From Scylla paramamosain (Eukaryota; Arthropoda; Malacostraca; Decapoda; Portunidae): a stretch of DNA of 64,000 bases. The stretch covers positions 7,863,539 to 7,927,538 of the forward strand of contig NC_087190.1 of assembly GCF_035594125.1 (NCBI RefSeq). Reading direction: 5' to 3'. A program made the translations under genes and the position numbers. This document shows, in pieces, positions 20,801 through 35,300 of this stretch; the stretch's first letter is position 1; every line of letters starts with the position of its first letter. Under the pieces are notes generated by a model. The model was not told the origin of the DNA, did not search any database, and saw only the letters and a program-made list of their open reading frames with translations.

Positions 20801-23800
20801 CTGGTAAAGTCGTTTAATTTCCCCATATAGGTGGCTTTGCATGCACTTTAGTGTTTGGTACATAACAGTCCGAAAAAAAAGCTAAAATTAAATTTTTTTC
20901 ATAATTTTCTTTTTTCACATAATTTTCCTGAATTTTGCCAGAATTTTGGCATCTTGGTACCTATGAAGATGAATAACAAAAAAAAAAAAATTCCTATCTT
21001 TTTATTTGTTTTTTTTTTCTATAAACAGTGTTATTTATGGTTTTTAGCTAAATGGTACTTAAAGAACTTAAAAAGACTCGTAATACATGTTTCTCGAAAT
21101 GTCCTTTAATTTCCTAAACATAAGGTTCTTTGCATGTATTAAGCGTTTTTATAGGTAACATGATCAAAAACACTCAAAATACATGTTTTTGGTAATGTTA
21201 TTCTGTTTTTCCATAAAGGGTGTTTTGCATTCATTTTAGCTTTTCGGTATATAAGTAGCTCAAAAACACTTAAAGGCAAGTTCTTAGTAAAAGTTATTTT
21301 TATTACCATGTAATGTGATTGTCCTGATTTTTAGCGGTTTATTGCCTATCATGCTAAAAAAAAAAAAAAAACACTTAAAAGACACTTTTCTGGTAATGTC
21401 ATTTTTTTCCCACATAAAGATACTTTTACATAAAATTTGGGGTTTTGGTAACTAAGAATGTGAAAAACACTCAAAATACACGCATTTGGTAAGGTTGTTC
21501 TGTTTCTTAATTCAGAGCGTTATTCAGGAGTTTCAGCATTTTGGTATCTAAGAAACTTTTCCATATATATATGAGTATTTGCGTTTTTTGCCTTGTGATT
21601 CTTGAGAATCTATAAAACACTCATTATACAGGTTTCTCGTAATGTCCTTTTGTTAACCAATAGAGAGAGCTTTGCATCCATTTTCGCGTTTTTTGTAAGT
21701 AAAAAACTCAAAAAAACACTCAAATTATACCTTTTTGGTAATCTTATTATAATTCTTCATATTGGTTGGTTTGCATCCGTTTTAGCATTTTTCTGCGCAA
21801 AACACGAAAAAGACACGTTTAAAGTAATTTTGTTTTGGATTCCCACATAGAATGACTTCAATATTATTTATTGTTTTGGTGACTAACATGCTGAAAAACA
21901 CTAGAAACACAGGTTTCTCGTAAAGTCGTTTAATTTCCCCATATAGTTGGCTTTGCATGCACTTCATGGTTTGGTACATAACAGTTCGAAAAAAAAGCTA
22001 AAATTAACTTTTTTTATAATGTTCTTTTTATACATAATTTCCGTGAATTTTGCCAGAATTTTGGCATCTCAGTACCTATGAAGAAGAATAAGAAAAAAAA
22101 TCCTATTTTTTAATTATTTCTTTTTTTTTTCTCTATAAAGAGGTTTTAGCTTTATTGGTACTTATGGATCTTAAAAACACGCATAATACACGTTTCTCGT
22201 AAAGTCCTTTCGTTTCCCAGACATAGGGTTCTTTGCATGTATTTAAGCGTTTTTAGAGGTAACATGATCAAAAACACTCAAAATACATGTTTTTGGTAAT
22301 GTTAATCTGTTTCTCCATAAAGGGTGTTTTGCATGTGTTTTAGCGTTTTGGTATATAAGGAGTTAAAAAAACACAAAGACAAATTGTTGGTAAAAGTTGG
22401 TTTTATTCCCATGTAATGTTATTGCCCTCCTTTTTAGTGCTTTATTGCCTAACTCTCAAAAACCCTCAAAAGACACTTTTCTGGTAATGTCATTTTTTTT
22501 CCCACATAAAGCTAGTTTCGCATACAATTTGGGGTACTAGTAACTAAGAATGTGAAAAACACTCAAAATACACGCATTTAGTAATGCTAATCTGTTTCTT
22601 AATTAAGAGTGTTATTCAGGAGTTTCAGTATTTTGGTATCTAAGAAACTTCTCCATATACACAAGTTTTTGCTTTTTTTTGGTTCGTGGTTCTTGTGAAA
22701 CTATAAAATACTCATTATACACGTTTCTCGTTTTGTCTTTTTCTTCCCCAATATAGAGTGCTTTGCATCCATTTTTGCGTTTTTTTTTTTGTTGGTTACA
22801 AGGTCAATAACACTTAAAATATACCTTTATGGTAATGTTATTCTATTTCTTCATATTGGTCTGTTTGCATCCGTTTTAGCATTTTTTACGTAAAACACTG
22901 AAAAAACACGTTTTCAGTAATTTTGTTTTGGATTCCCATATAGAGTGACTTTAATAATTTTTATCGTTTTGGTGCCTAACATGCTGAAAAACATTCAAAA
23001 GACAGTTTTCTTGTAAAGTCGTTTTTTGTCCCCATATAGATGGCTTTGCATGCACTTTAGGGTTTGGTACATAACAGTCCGAAAAAAAAAGCTAAAATTA
23101 ACTTTTCCGATAATATTCTTTTATCCACAAAATTTCCCTGAATTTTAACGGAATTTTGGCATCTCAGTACCTATAAAGATGAATAACAAAAAAAAAAATA
23201 TTTTCATTTATTTCATTTATTTATTTATTTATCTTTTTTTTTTTTTTTTTTTGGTTTCTTTATAAAGAGTGTTATATGTGGGTTTTAGCTTTTTGGTATT
23301 TAAGTAACTTAAAAACACTTATAATACACGTTTCTCGTAATGTCCTTTCGTTTCCCAAACATAGGATTCTTTGCATGTTTTTAAGCGTTTTTATAAGTAA
23401 CATAATCAAAAACACTCAAAATACATGTTTTTTGTAATGTTATTGTGTTTCTCCATAAAGGATTTTTTGCATTCGTTTTAGCGTTTTGGTATGTAAGGAG
23501 CTCAAAAATATTTAACGGCAAGTTCTTGGTAAAAGTTTGTTTTATTCACATGTAATGTGATCGCCCTTCTTTTAAGTACTTTATTGCTTAACACGCTCAT
23601 AAACACTGAAAAGACATTTTCTGACAATAACATTTTTTCCCCACAAACCTAGTTTCGCATGCAATTTCGTGTTTTGGTAACTAAGAATATGAAAAACACT
23701 CAAAATACACGCATTTGGTAAGGTTGTTCTGTATCTCAATCAAGAGTGTTATTCATGAGTTTCAGCATTTTGGTATCTAAGAAACTTTTGCCTTGTGGTT

Positions 23801-24986
23801 GTTGTGAAACTATAAAACACTCATTATACAGGTTTCTCGTAATGTCCTTTTGTTTCCCAATATAGAGTGCTTTGCATCCATTTTCGCGTTTTTTGTATGT
23901 AACAGGCTCAAAAAACACTCAAAATATACATTTTTGGCAATGTTATTCTATTTCTTCATATTGGTTTGTTTGCATCCGTTTTAGCGTGTTTCTACGTAAA
24001 ACACTGAAAAGACAAGAGTTAAGTGATTTTGTTTTGGATTCCCATATAGAGTGACTTCCATATTATTTATTGTTTTGGTGCCTAATATGCTGAAAAACAC
24101 TGAAAAGACAGGTTTCTGGTAAGGTCGTTTAATTTCCCTATAGAGGTGGCTTTGCATGCAATTTAGGTTTTGATACATAACTGTCCGATAAAAAGCTAAA
24201 ATTAACTTTTTTTGATAATGCTTTTTTTTCCACATAATTTCCCTGAATTTTGCCAGAATTTTGGCATCTCGGTACCTAGAAAGAAGAATAAAAAAAGAAA
24301 AATTACTTTTTTTTTTTTTGTTTCTCTATAAAGAGTGTTATTTGTGGGTTTTAGCTTTTTGGTGCTTAAGGAATTTAATAACATTCATAATACACGTTTC
24401 TCGTAATGTCCTTTCGTTTCCTAAACATAGGGTTCTTTGCATGTATTTAAGCGTTTTTATAGGTAACATGATAAAAAACACTCAAAATATGTTTTTGGTA
24501 ATGATATTCTGTTTCTTCATAAAGGGTGTTTTGCATGCGTTTTAGCGTTTTGGTATGTAAGGAGCTGAAAAACACTTAAAGGCAAGTTCTTGGTAAAAGT
24601 TGGTTTTATTCCCATGTAATGTGATTGCCCTGCTTTTTAGTGCTTTATTGCCTAACACGCTCAAAAACACTCAAAAGACACTTTTCTGGAAATGTCTTTT
24701 TTTCCTTTCCACATAAAGCTAGTTTTGTATGCAATTTGAGGTTTTGGTAACCAAAAAATGTGAAAAACACTCAAAATACACGCATTTGGTAAGGTTGTTC
24801 TGTTTCTCAATTAAGAGTGTTATTCATGAGTTTCAGCGTTTTGGTATCTAAGAATCTCAAAAACACTTATAATGCACGTTTCTCGTAATGTCCCTTTTTT
24901 TCCTCATTTAGGGTGCTTTGCATGCATTTTGGCATTTTATTTTTCACGGAAGAGCTGAAAATACTGAAAATACACGCTTTTGGTAA
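17814..24986 (+). repeat. 1.1-kb higher-order satellite array I
   Basis: Landmark TCTCGGTACCTATGAAG (with variants) recurs near 18,836, 19,854, 20,942, 22,053, 23,156 and 24,262, a spacing of 1,018 to 1,111. Each unit holds ten monomers in the order e-a-b-c-d-e'-a'-b'-c'-d', with extra sequence in both d monomers. Units alternate alpha (18,836; 20,942) and beta (19,854; 22,053), then two other types. The last monomers before the retrotransposon lack the d insertion and return to the plain pentamer. No gene is seen. Confidence 0.95.
20942..23155 (+). repeat. Extra alpha-beta pair of 1.1-kb units
   Basis: Two consecutive units present here but absent from array III. Alpha is marked by AAAGAACTTAAA, CGAAATG and GAGAATCTATAAAAC. 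Beta is marked by AAGAGGTTTTAGC, CCCAGACATAGGG and TTTTTAGAGGTAAC. The order is alpha-beta-alpha-beta-gamma-delta here and alpha-beta-gamma-delta at 54,661-57,941. Confidence 0.82.
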
Positions 24987-24987
24987 T

Positions 24988-25440
24988 AAGAACATAAGAA
25001 CATAAGAAATAAGTAAATAAGAAGGCATCAGGCCTACACGTGGCAGTACTTGTATGAAATATGCCTACGTATTTCCACCTATCATCCCCATCTATAAATG
25101 TGTAATTTTCTCTTACAGTGCCAAATGCCTCAGCACTAACAGCTTGATTACTAAGTCCGTTCCAATCATCTACTACTGTATTTGAAAACGAATTCCTTCT
25201 TGTTTCCTTTTTGAACATCAAGTTTTCAGGCTCAAGCCTGAAAACTTGATGTTCTTTTTTTCTTGTTCTATCATGGTTACAGATTCTAAGAATTTTCCTT
25301 ATGTTCCCCTTGTTATAACCCATATACCACTTAAACAATTCTCTCAGGTCCACTCTTAACCTACGTCTCTCTAAAGAATGTTAATTTAACAGCTTGAATC
25401 TCGCTTCGTAAGGAATACTCCTCATCCCCTGTATCCTTTT
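24988..25440 (-). pseudogene. Reverse transcriptase thumb/C-terminal remnant, copy 1
   Basis: The minus-strand frame 25,353-24,988 reads through LRELFKWYMGYNKGN, a DRTRK motif, FSNTVVDDWNGLSNQ and DGDDRWKYVG. These are typical of the region after the thumb in CR1/jockey-like elements, where WN-L and R-R-L-DL motifs recur. Just upstream, the GMRSIPYEARFKLLN part is separated by a stop codon (TAA for Leu) near 25,380. A one-base deletion near 25,119, relative to copy 2, shifts the frame and happens to bring the DGDDRW stretch into the same reading frame. The open frame then runs out into 3' tail repeats and satellite. It is not a functional protein. The product would have been the C-terminus of the ORF2 polymerase that copies element RNA at the target site. 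Confidence 0.85.
25213..25254. repeat. Perfect 42-base palindrome inside the retrotransposon coding region
   Basis: Twenty-base arms (25,213-25,232 and 25,235-25,254) around a central CA. The left arm begins GAACATCAAG. It lies in the stretch encoding the residues between DRTRK and the FSN-VV-D-WN motif. Copy 2 has it at 58,898-58,939 with one mismatch. Confidence 0.9.
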
Positions 25441-25675
25441 AGTCATTCTCCTTTGAAGTGATTCTAAGAGACCTTTATCCTTCCTGTGATGTGGTGACCA
25501 GAATAGGACAGCGTAGTCTGACCAGCGCTAAATGTAACTTTAATATTACTTCGGAAGTTCTCCTTTAAGCACTCTTGAAAATGAATCATAATACACTATT
25601 TGCTTTGTTTCTGGCCTCTTTGCATTGCTTTCTTAGACGGAGTTCAGAGCTAACTTTAAATCTCAAATCTTTTTC

Positions 25676-26040
25676 TTACCCTGAACCTACCAGAAATTGG
25701 TTGTTCATTGTGTAACTACTGTGTGGGTTTCTTCTACATACGCTAAGTGCTTTGCATTTGTTGATATTAAACTGCATTTGCCATCTGTCTGTCCATTCAT
25801 TCATCCTATCCAAATCTGCTTGCAAGGCGATGGTATGCGATTCTGACCTAATTAATCTACATACTCTCGTGTCATCCGCAAATTTACTAACAGCACTACT
25901 AATTCCACTATCCAAGTCACTGACATATATTACAAACAACATCGCCCCTAATACTAATAATCCCTTTGTCACCTCACTAATTACTTGACCACACTCGGAT
26001 TTAGAGACGTTTATTACAACACTGTCGCCTGCCGCTTGGC
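25676..26040 (-). pseudogene. Reverse transcriptase palm remnant with FADD box, copy 1
   Basis: The minus-strand frame contains MLFVIYVSDLDSGISS followed by SKFADDTRVC, then a W-MQFN-NKCK motif and YTMNNQ. In this family the FADD box carries two of the catalytic aspartates of the polymerase, and LLFVIY-NDLD precedes it. Upstream, SECGQVISEV can be read, but a 2-base deletion relative to copy 2 (near 26,025) breaks the frame to the GRRQ-like motif. Stop codons follow downstream. The catalytic box is intact here but the protein is not. The ATG used by the open frame is internal and not a genuine start. Confidence 0.87.
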
Positions 26041-26450
26041 CATGACCTTATCCAGATTACTTATAAGTTTTTTCCAATTCTGAAATATTCTGGAATATAT
26101 TTCATCTGGTCCTGGTGACTTGAACTTTTCAGCTTATCTATCTACTCTTCCACTATTTCTTTAGTTATGGTAATATCTGTCAGCTTCTCATTCTCTTCTA
26201 CTCTAAATATCTTCTCACTATTCGGCAAATTCTGCATGTTTTCCCTGGCAACGACAGTTAAAAAAACACTCGTTCACAATTTACTAATCTGCTCTCAACA
26301 ACTAAGCAGGTCCCATTCTGCTGTCTTTAAGGAACTATTGTTTCTCTGTTATTCGTCTTATATGCCTGATAAAATCCCTTGGGGTCCATCTTCGCTTTAC
26401 TGGCTACCTTTAATTCATAACTATTTTTAGCTTTCCTTGTTAAACTGCTG
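26041..26450 (-). pseudogene. Remnant of the RT N-terminal flank (PGPDE region), copy 1
   Basis: In broken frames on the minus strand one can read a MDPKGFYQ-like stretch, NEYF/TVF and EENEKLTDI, then a PGPDE motif and a W-K-VISNLDK stretch. This order is typical of the segment between the endonuclease and the RT palm in CR1/jockey-like elements. Immediately after it the sequence jumps to the region just before the palm motif FVIY. An internal deletion, also present in copy 2, has therefore removed the early RT motifs. Frameshifts and stops are numerous. Evidence is recognition by eye, clearest in copy 2. Confidence 0.7.
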
Positions 26451-26634
26451 ACTTTTCTAATTCATTATATTATGGCCTTAAAACCACTTCCCCTTTCTTT
26501 AATCTCATATATACTTCTCTTTCGCCCTATGTAGTGTTTTAACCTCAATCATCCATTTAAGACCATTTTTCTGTGATCTTATTCCTCTGTAAGAGATGTT
26601 CCCTAACTATCCTGAATGTAATTTATCAACGAAA

Positions 26635-29570
26635 TATTTATTTCGCTTCTCTATAAAGGGTGTTTTGCTTGGGTTTTAGCGTTTCTGTATATAAGAACCT
26701 ATAAAACATGTTTTTAGTAATGTTGTTTTGTATTCCTTTATAGAGCGCTTTCCATGCTTTTTTTTTACCGTTTTGATGTCTAACACGTTCAAAAACACTG
26801 AAAAGAGACGTTGATGATAATGTCGTTTCGTTTCCCGATAAAGGGGGCTTTCAATGCATGTTGACTTTTGGTACTTAACAATATGAAAAAAAGTTTAAGT
26901 AAAAGTTTTCGGTAGAGTTGTTTTTCCATATAAAGTGCTAAACACGTGTTTTTGAGTTTTGGTACCTAAAAAGCTCAAAATCTTTCATAATACACTTTTC
27001 TCGTAATGTACTTTCTTTTCTCCATTTAGGATGCTTTGCGTGTAATTTGGCATTTTTATACTTAACAAGCACAAAAACAATCAAAATACAAGTCTTTGGT
27101 AATGTTATTCTGTTTCTCCGTAAAGGTTGTTTTGCATGCGTGTCAGCGATTTCGGACGTAAGAAGGTCAAAAACACTCTGAAGATACTTTCTTGGTAATG
27201 TTATTTTATATTGCCAAATAGGGTGCTTTCAATGCTTTTAAGCATTTTGATTCCTAACACTCAAGTAAACACTCAAAAGACACGTTTTCTGTAATATAGT
27301 TTTGCTTCTTCATATAGGATTTGCATGCATTATGATGTTTTGCTACATAATATGAGAAACGCTCAAAATAAAGGTTTCAGGTAATGTTCTTCTTTTTCTC
27401 TATATAGGGTGCTATTTATGTGTTTTAGCGTTTTGGTACTTAGGAAGCTCAAAAACACTAATAAAACTTTTTTCTCCTAATGTCTTTCTATTTCCCCATA
27501 TAGGATGCTTCGTATGTATTTTGACGTTTTGGTACATAACAAGGTAAAAAAAAAAAAACATAAAAACACGTTTTTGGTGATGTTCTGTTTCTCTATTAAG
27601 AAATATAGGATATATTCAATTTTCATTCAAGCGGTTTAGTGTTTGGTACCTAAGAGACTCAAAACACTGACAATGCACGTTTCTCGTAATGTTCTATCGT
27701 TTCTCCATACAGGGTGCTTTACATGCATTTTTAATATGATGTACATAACAGACTCAAAAAGACTCAAAATACACGTTTTTGGTAAGGTTTTTCTATTTGG
27801 TAAGGTTATTCGTGTTTGTTGCACGTGTTTTAGCGTTTTGGTACGTAAAAAGTTTAAAACACTTAAAAGACATGCTTATTATTTTGCATTTGTATATAAG
27901 GTGCTTTCCATGCTATTTAGCATTTATGTGAAAAACACATAAAAACATATTTCTTACATTATTGTTAAATTTTCTCGTATAGCGAGCAAGCATTATGGTG
28001 TTTTGCTACCTGACAATGTGAAAAAAACATTCAAATTACACGATTTTGGTAATTTGTTTCTCTTTCTCCATACAGTGTGCTACTCAATTATTTTAGCGTT
28101 TTGGTACCTAAGAAGCTAGAAAAAAAAAAAACAACTCATAATACACGTTTTTTGTTATGTCCTTTCATTTCCTCATATAGGGTCTTTTTGGTGCTTTGGT
28201 ACGTAACAGGGTGTTTGCATGTATTTTGACATTTTAGTTCGTAAGAACCTAAAAAGAACACTCTAAAGACACGTTTTAGTAAAGTTGTTTTGTATTCCCC
28301 TATAGGGTGATTTCGTTGCTTCTTACTGATTTGGTGCCTAACACCCTCAAAAAATAACAAAAGACAAGTTTCTAGTGATTTCGTTTCGTTTCTTCATATA
28401 GGTTGCTTTACATGCATGTTGGCGTTTTAGTAATTATCAATGTAAAAAAATACACGTTTTTGGTAAGGTTGTTCTTTTTCTTCAGAGAACTATTGAAGCT
28501 TTTTACTGATTTGGTACTTAAGAAAGTAATAAAAAAAAATAACATAACAAACGTTTCTCGTAATGTCCTTTCATTTCCATATGCAAGGTGTTTTGTTTGA
28601 TGATAGGCGATTTTGTACATAATACGCTCAAAGACACTCAAAATACATGTATTTGGTAAATGTATTCTGTTTCTCTATATAGGGTATTTTCATGCGTTTT
28701 TAATGTCGTTTCATATATCTATTTCTCCATATAGGGTGTTATTCATGCGTTTTACCCTTTTGATACTAAGAAGGTCAAAAACACTCATAATACACGTTTC
28801 TCGTAATGACTTCATTTTTCCCATACAGGGTATTTTCGATTCATTTAGGCGTTTTTTACGTAACAATCTTACAAAACATTCAAAATACTTGTTTTTGGTA
28901 ATGTTATTCTGTTTCTCCATAAAGGATGTTTTCTATGTTTTTTTTTTATCGTTTTGGTAAGTAGGACACTCAAAAGAAACGTTTTCTTAATGTTGTTTTG
29001 TATTGCCATATCAGGTGATCTGTATGCTTTTTAGCATTTTTGTGCCTAACACGCTGAAGAACACATTTTAGATACGTTTCTGAAATCTCGTTTCCTTTCC
29101 CTAAATAGGGGGCTTTACATGCATTATGGCGTTTTGATTCATAACAATGTGAAAACACTGAAAATTTATGTTTTTGGTAATGTTATTTCATATAGAGTGT
29201 TATTCATGCATTTTAGCGACTTCGTATCTAATAAGTAAAAAAAAAACACCAATAGTACACATTTTAGTATCTTTTCATTTTCCCATTTAAGATATTATAT
29301 ATGCATTTTGGCGTTTTTCTACTCAACTAACTCAGAAACACTCGAAATATTTGTTTTTGATATTATTTCTCCATGTTTTTTTTTTTCATGCGATTTAGCG
29401 TTTCGGTACGTAAGAAAGTCCAAAATAATGAAAACACACGTTTATGGTAAAGTTGTTTTGTTTTCCTTTATAGGGTGCTTTCCATGCTTTTTAGCGTTTT
29501 GGTGCCTAGCACGCCAATAAACATTCAAAAGGCACTTTTCTGGAAATCGCGTTTCCTTTCCTCATATAGG
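26635..29570 (+). repeat. Pentameric satellite, plus orientation (block D1)
   Basis: Monomers follow a-b-c-d-e directly from the retrotransposon edge. The second half of the interrupted a monomer resumes at CTCTATAAAGGGTG. Close match to 60,332-63,213. Many poly-A runs, no 1.1-kb periodicity, no gene. Confidence 0.92.
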
Positions 29571-30037
29571 GTACAAAAACATGTATTAGTAGTGTTTTCG
29601 AAAACGCCAAAGTGCATGCAAAGTAAGCTATACGGGAGAAACAAACAAAAACGTGTCTTTTGAATGTTTTCAGCTGTTTACGTACCAAAACACTAAAATG
29701 CATGGAAAAGAAACTTCATGGAGAAACAAAATTTTATTGCCAAAAACGTGTATTTTGAATGTTTTTAAGCTTATTACGTACCAATACGCAAAAAATCATC
29801 CATTTAATTTTATTTCGGTGCTTTTCAACGTTAGCACCAAAACTCTAAAGAGCATGGAAGACACTCTATATAGAAATCAAAACAACATTAACAAAATGGT
29901 GTCTTTTGAGTGTTTTTGAGCTTCTTACGTTCCAAAATGCTAAAACGATAAATAGCATTTATCGGGACACATTACCAAAAACGTATGATTTAAGCATTTT
30001 CCAGCTTTTTAGAAACCAAAACGCCTAAATATATGTA
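29571..30037 (-). repeat. Short inverted satellite patch in D1
   Basis: Orientation flips within a c monomer after CATATAGGGT near 29,571 and returns near 30,038 at CACGTGTTTCAGTA. Identical breakpoints occur at about 63,214 and 63,678 in the other duplication copy, so the inversion predates the duplication. Confidence 0.87.
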
Positions 30038-32359
<2,322 letters not shown>

Positions 32360-35300
32360 TTTATTTATGGGTTTTAGCTTTTTGGTACTTAAGGAACTAA
32401 AAAACACTCATGATACATATTTCTCGTAATGTCCTTTCGTTTCCCAAACATAAGGTTTTTTGCATGTATTTAAGCGTTTTTATAGATAACATGATCAAAA
32501 CACTCAAAATACATGTTTTTGGTAATATTATTCTGTTTGTCCATAAAAGGTGTTTTGCATGCGTTTTAGCGTTTTGGTATGAAATGAGCTCAAAAACACC
32601 TAAAGGCAAGTTCTTGGTAAAAGTTGGTTTTATTCCCATGTAATGTGATTACCCTGCTTTTTAGTGGTTTATTGCCTAACACGCTCAAAAACACTCGAAA
32701 GACATTTTCTGGTAATATTATTTTTTTTCCCACATAAAGCTAATTTCGCATGGAATTTGGGGTTTTGGTAACTAAGAATGTGAAAAACACTCAAAATACA
32801 GGCATTTAGTAAGGTTGTTCTAATTCTTAATTAAAAGTGTTATTGATGAGCTTCAGCATTTTTTTATGTAAGAAACTTCTCTAACACACATATTTGGTAA
32901 GGTAGTTCTGTTTCTCAATTAAAAGTGTTATTCATGAGTTTCAGCATTTTGGTATGTAAGAAACTTCTTTATGTACACGAGTTTTCGAGTTTTTTGCCTT
33001 GCGGTTCTTCTGAAACTATAAAACACTCATTATACACGTTTCTCGTAATGTCCTTTTCTTTCCTAATATAGAGTGCGTTTCATCCATTTTCGCATATTTT
33101 TGTAGGTAACAAGCTCAAAAACACATCAAAATATATATTTTTGGTCATGTTATTCTATTTCTTCATATTGGTTGGTTTGCATCCGTTTTAGCGTTTATCT
33201 ACGTAAATCACTGAAAAGACACGTTTTCAGTTATATTGTTGAAATTGCTGAAAAAACACTCAAAAGACAGGTTTCTGGTAAAGTCGAGTAATTTCTCCAT
33301 ATAAGTGGCTTTGCATGCACTTCAGGGTTTGCTAAATAACTCCAAAGAAAAGCTAAAATTATTTTTTATAATGATTTTTTTTAACAAAATTTCCCTGAAT
33401 TTTTCCAGAATTTTGGTATCTCGGTACCTATGAAGATGAATAACAATTTTTTTTTTCTCTATAAAGTGTTATTTGTGAGTTTTAGCTTTTTGGTACTTAA
33501 GGAACTTAAAAACACTCATAATACACGATTTTCGTAATGTCCTTTTCTTATACAAACATAGGGTTCTTTACATGTATTTAAGCGTTTTTATAGGTAACAT
33601 GATCAAAAACACTCAAAATACATATTTTTGGTAATGTTATTCTGTTTCTCCATTAAGGGTGTTTTTCATGCGTTTTAACGTTTTGGTATGTAAGGAGATA
33701 AAAAAACACTTAAAGGCAAGTTATTCGTAAAAGTTGGTTTTATTCTCAAGTAATGTGATTGTTCTGCTTTTTAGTGCTTTGTTGCATATCACGCTCAAAA
33801 ACACTCAAAAGACATTTTTTGGTAATGTCATTTTTTTCCCACATAAAGCTAGTTTCGCATGTAATTTGGCAATTTCGTAACTAAGAATGTGAAAAAACAC
33901 TCAAAATACACAATTTGGTAGGGTAGTTCTATTTCTCGATTAAAAGTGTTATTCATGCATTTCATCATTTTGGTATGTGAGAAAATTCTCAATATACACG
34001 AGTTTTTGCGTTTATTGCCTTGTAGTTCTTGTGAAACTATAAAACACTCATTATACACGTTTCTTGTAATGTTCTTTTGTTTCCTAATATAGTGTGTTTT
34101 CCATCCATTTTCGTATTTTTTGTAGGTAACAAGCTTAAAAACACTCAAAATATATCTTTTTGGTAATGTTATTCCATTTCTTCATATTGGTTGTTTTGCA
34201 TCCGTTTTAGCGTTTTTCTTCGTAAATCTCTGAAAAGACTCGTTTTCAGTAATATTATTGAAATTGCTTCTGGTACAGGTTTCTGGTAAAGTCGTGTAAT
34301 TTTCCCATATAAGTAGCTTTGCATGCACTTCAGGGTTTGGTACATAACTCCGGAAAAAAGCTAAAATTATTTTTTTTTTATAATTATTTTTCTTCACCTA
34401 ATCTCCCTGAATTTTGCCAGAATTTTGGCATTTAGGTACCTATGAAGATGAATAAAAAAAAAAAAAAAATTTGTATTCATTGATTTATTTTATTTTTTCT
34501 CTCTATAAAGAGTGTTATTTGTGTGTTTTAGCTTTTTGGTACTTAAGGAACCTAAAAACTCTCATAATACACAGTTTTCGTAATATCCTTTCGTTTCACA
34601 AACATAGGGTTCTTTGCATGTATTTAAGCGTTTTTATAGGTAACATGATCAAAAAACACTTAAAATTCAAGTTTTTGAATGTTATTTTGTTTCTCCATAA
34701 AGGGTGTTTTGCATGCATTTTAGCGTTTTGTTATGTAAGGAGTTAAAATCACTTAAAGGCATGTTTTTGGTAAAACTTGGTTTTATTCCCATGTAATGTG
34801 ATTGTTCTGCTTTTTAGTGCTTTGTTGTATATCACGCTCTAAAATACTCAGAAGACACTTTTCTGGTAATGCCATTATTTCCCACATAAAACTAGTTTCG
34901 CTAGTAATTTTGGATTTTCGTAACTAAGAATATGAAAACACTCAAAATACTCACATTTGGTAAGATAGTTCTGTTTCTCAATTAAAAGTCTTATTCATGA
35001 GTTTCAGCATTTTGGAATGTAAGAAACTTCTTTATGTACACGAGTTTTTGCGTTTTTTGCCTTGTGGTTCTTGTGAAACTATAAAACACTCATTATACAC
35101 GTTTCTCGTAATGTCCTTTTGCTTCCCAATATAGAGTGCTTTCCATCCATTTTCGCGTTTTTTGTAGGTAAAAATTTCAAAAACATTCAAAATATAGCTT
35201 TTTGGTAATGTTATTCTATGTCTTCATTTTGGTTGGTTTGCATCCGTTTAAGCGTTTTTCTACGTAAAACACCGAAAAGACACGTTTTCAGTAATTGTGT

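Larger units (their letters stand above)
24987..26634 (-). mobile_element. Truncated CR1/jockey-group non-LTR retrotransposon, copy 1
   Basis: A 5'-truncated element inserted in an a monomer: satellite GGTAAT lies on the left and CTCTATAAAGGGTG on the right. On the minus strand it carries the region just before the RT domain (PGPDE motif), part of the palm with FADD, the thumb, and a 3' end made of short TTCTTATG-type repeats. Short-repeat 3' ends rather than poly-A are known for CR1-clade elements. The part between the PGPDE region and the GRRQ-like motif is missing, so the first catalytic aspartate block is lost. No target-site duplication could be defined. The same insertion lies at 58,672-60,331, so it predates the large duplication. 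Clade assignment is by resemblance only. Confidence 0.88.

Noticed and set aside
25752..25988. 78-residue plus-strand open frame, also at 59,448-59,684
   Set aside because: It is the antisense of the reverse transcriptase palm fragment.
24987..26634. Active retrotransposon
   Set aside because: It is 5'-truncated, has an internal deletion removing early RT motifs, and contains frameshifts and stops in both copies.
28613..28960. 115-residue open frame with many hydrophobic residues
   Set aside because: Satellite-derived; the copy at 62,250 ends after 71 codons, and hydrophobicity simply reflects T-rich sequence.
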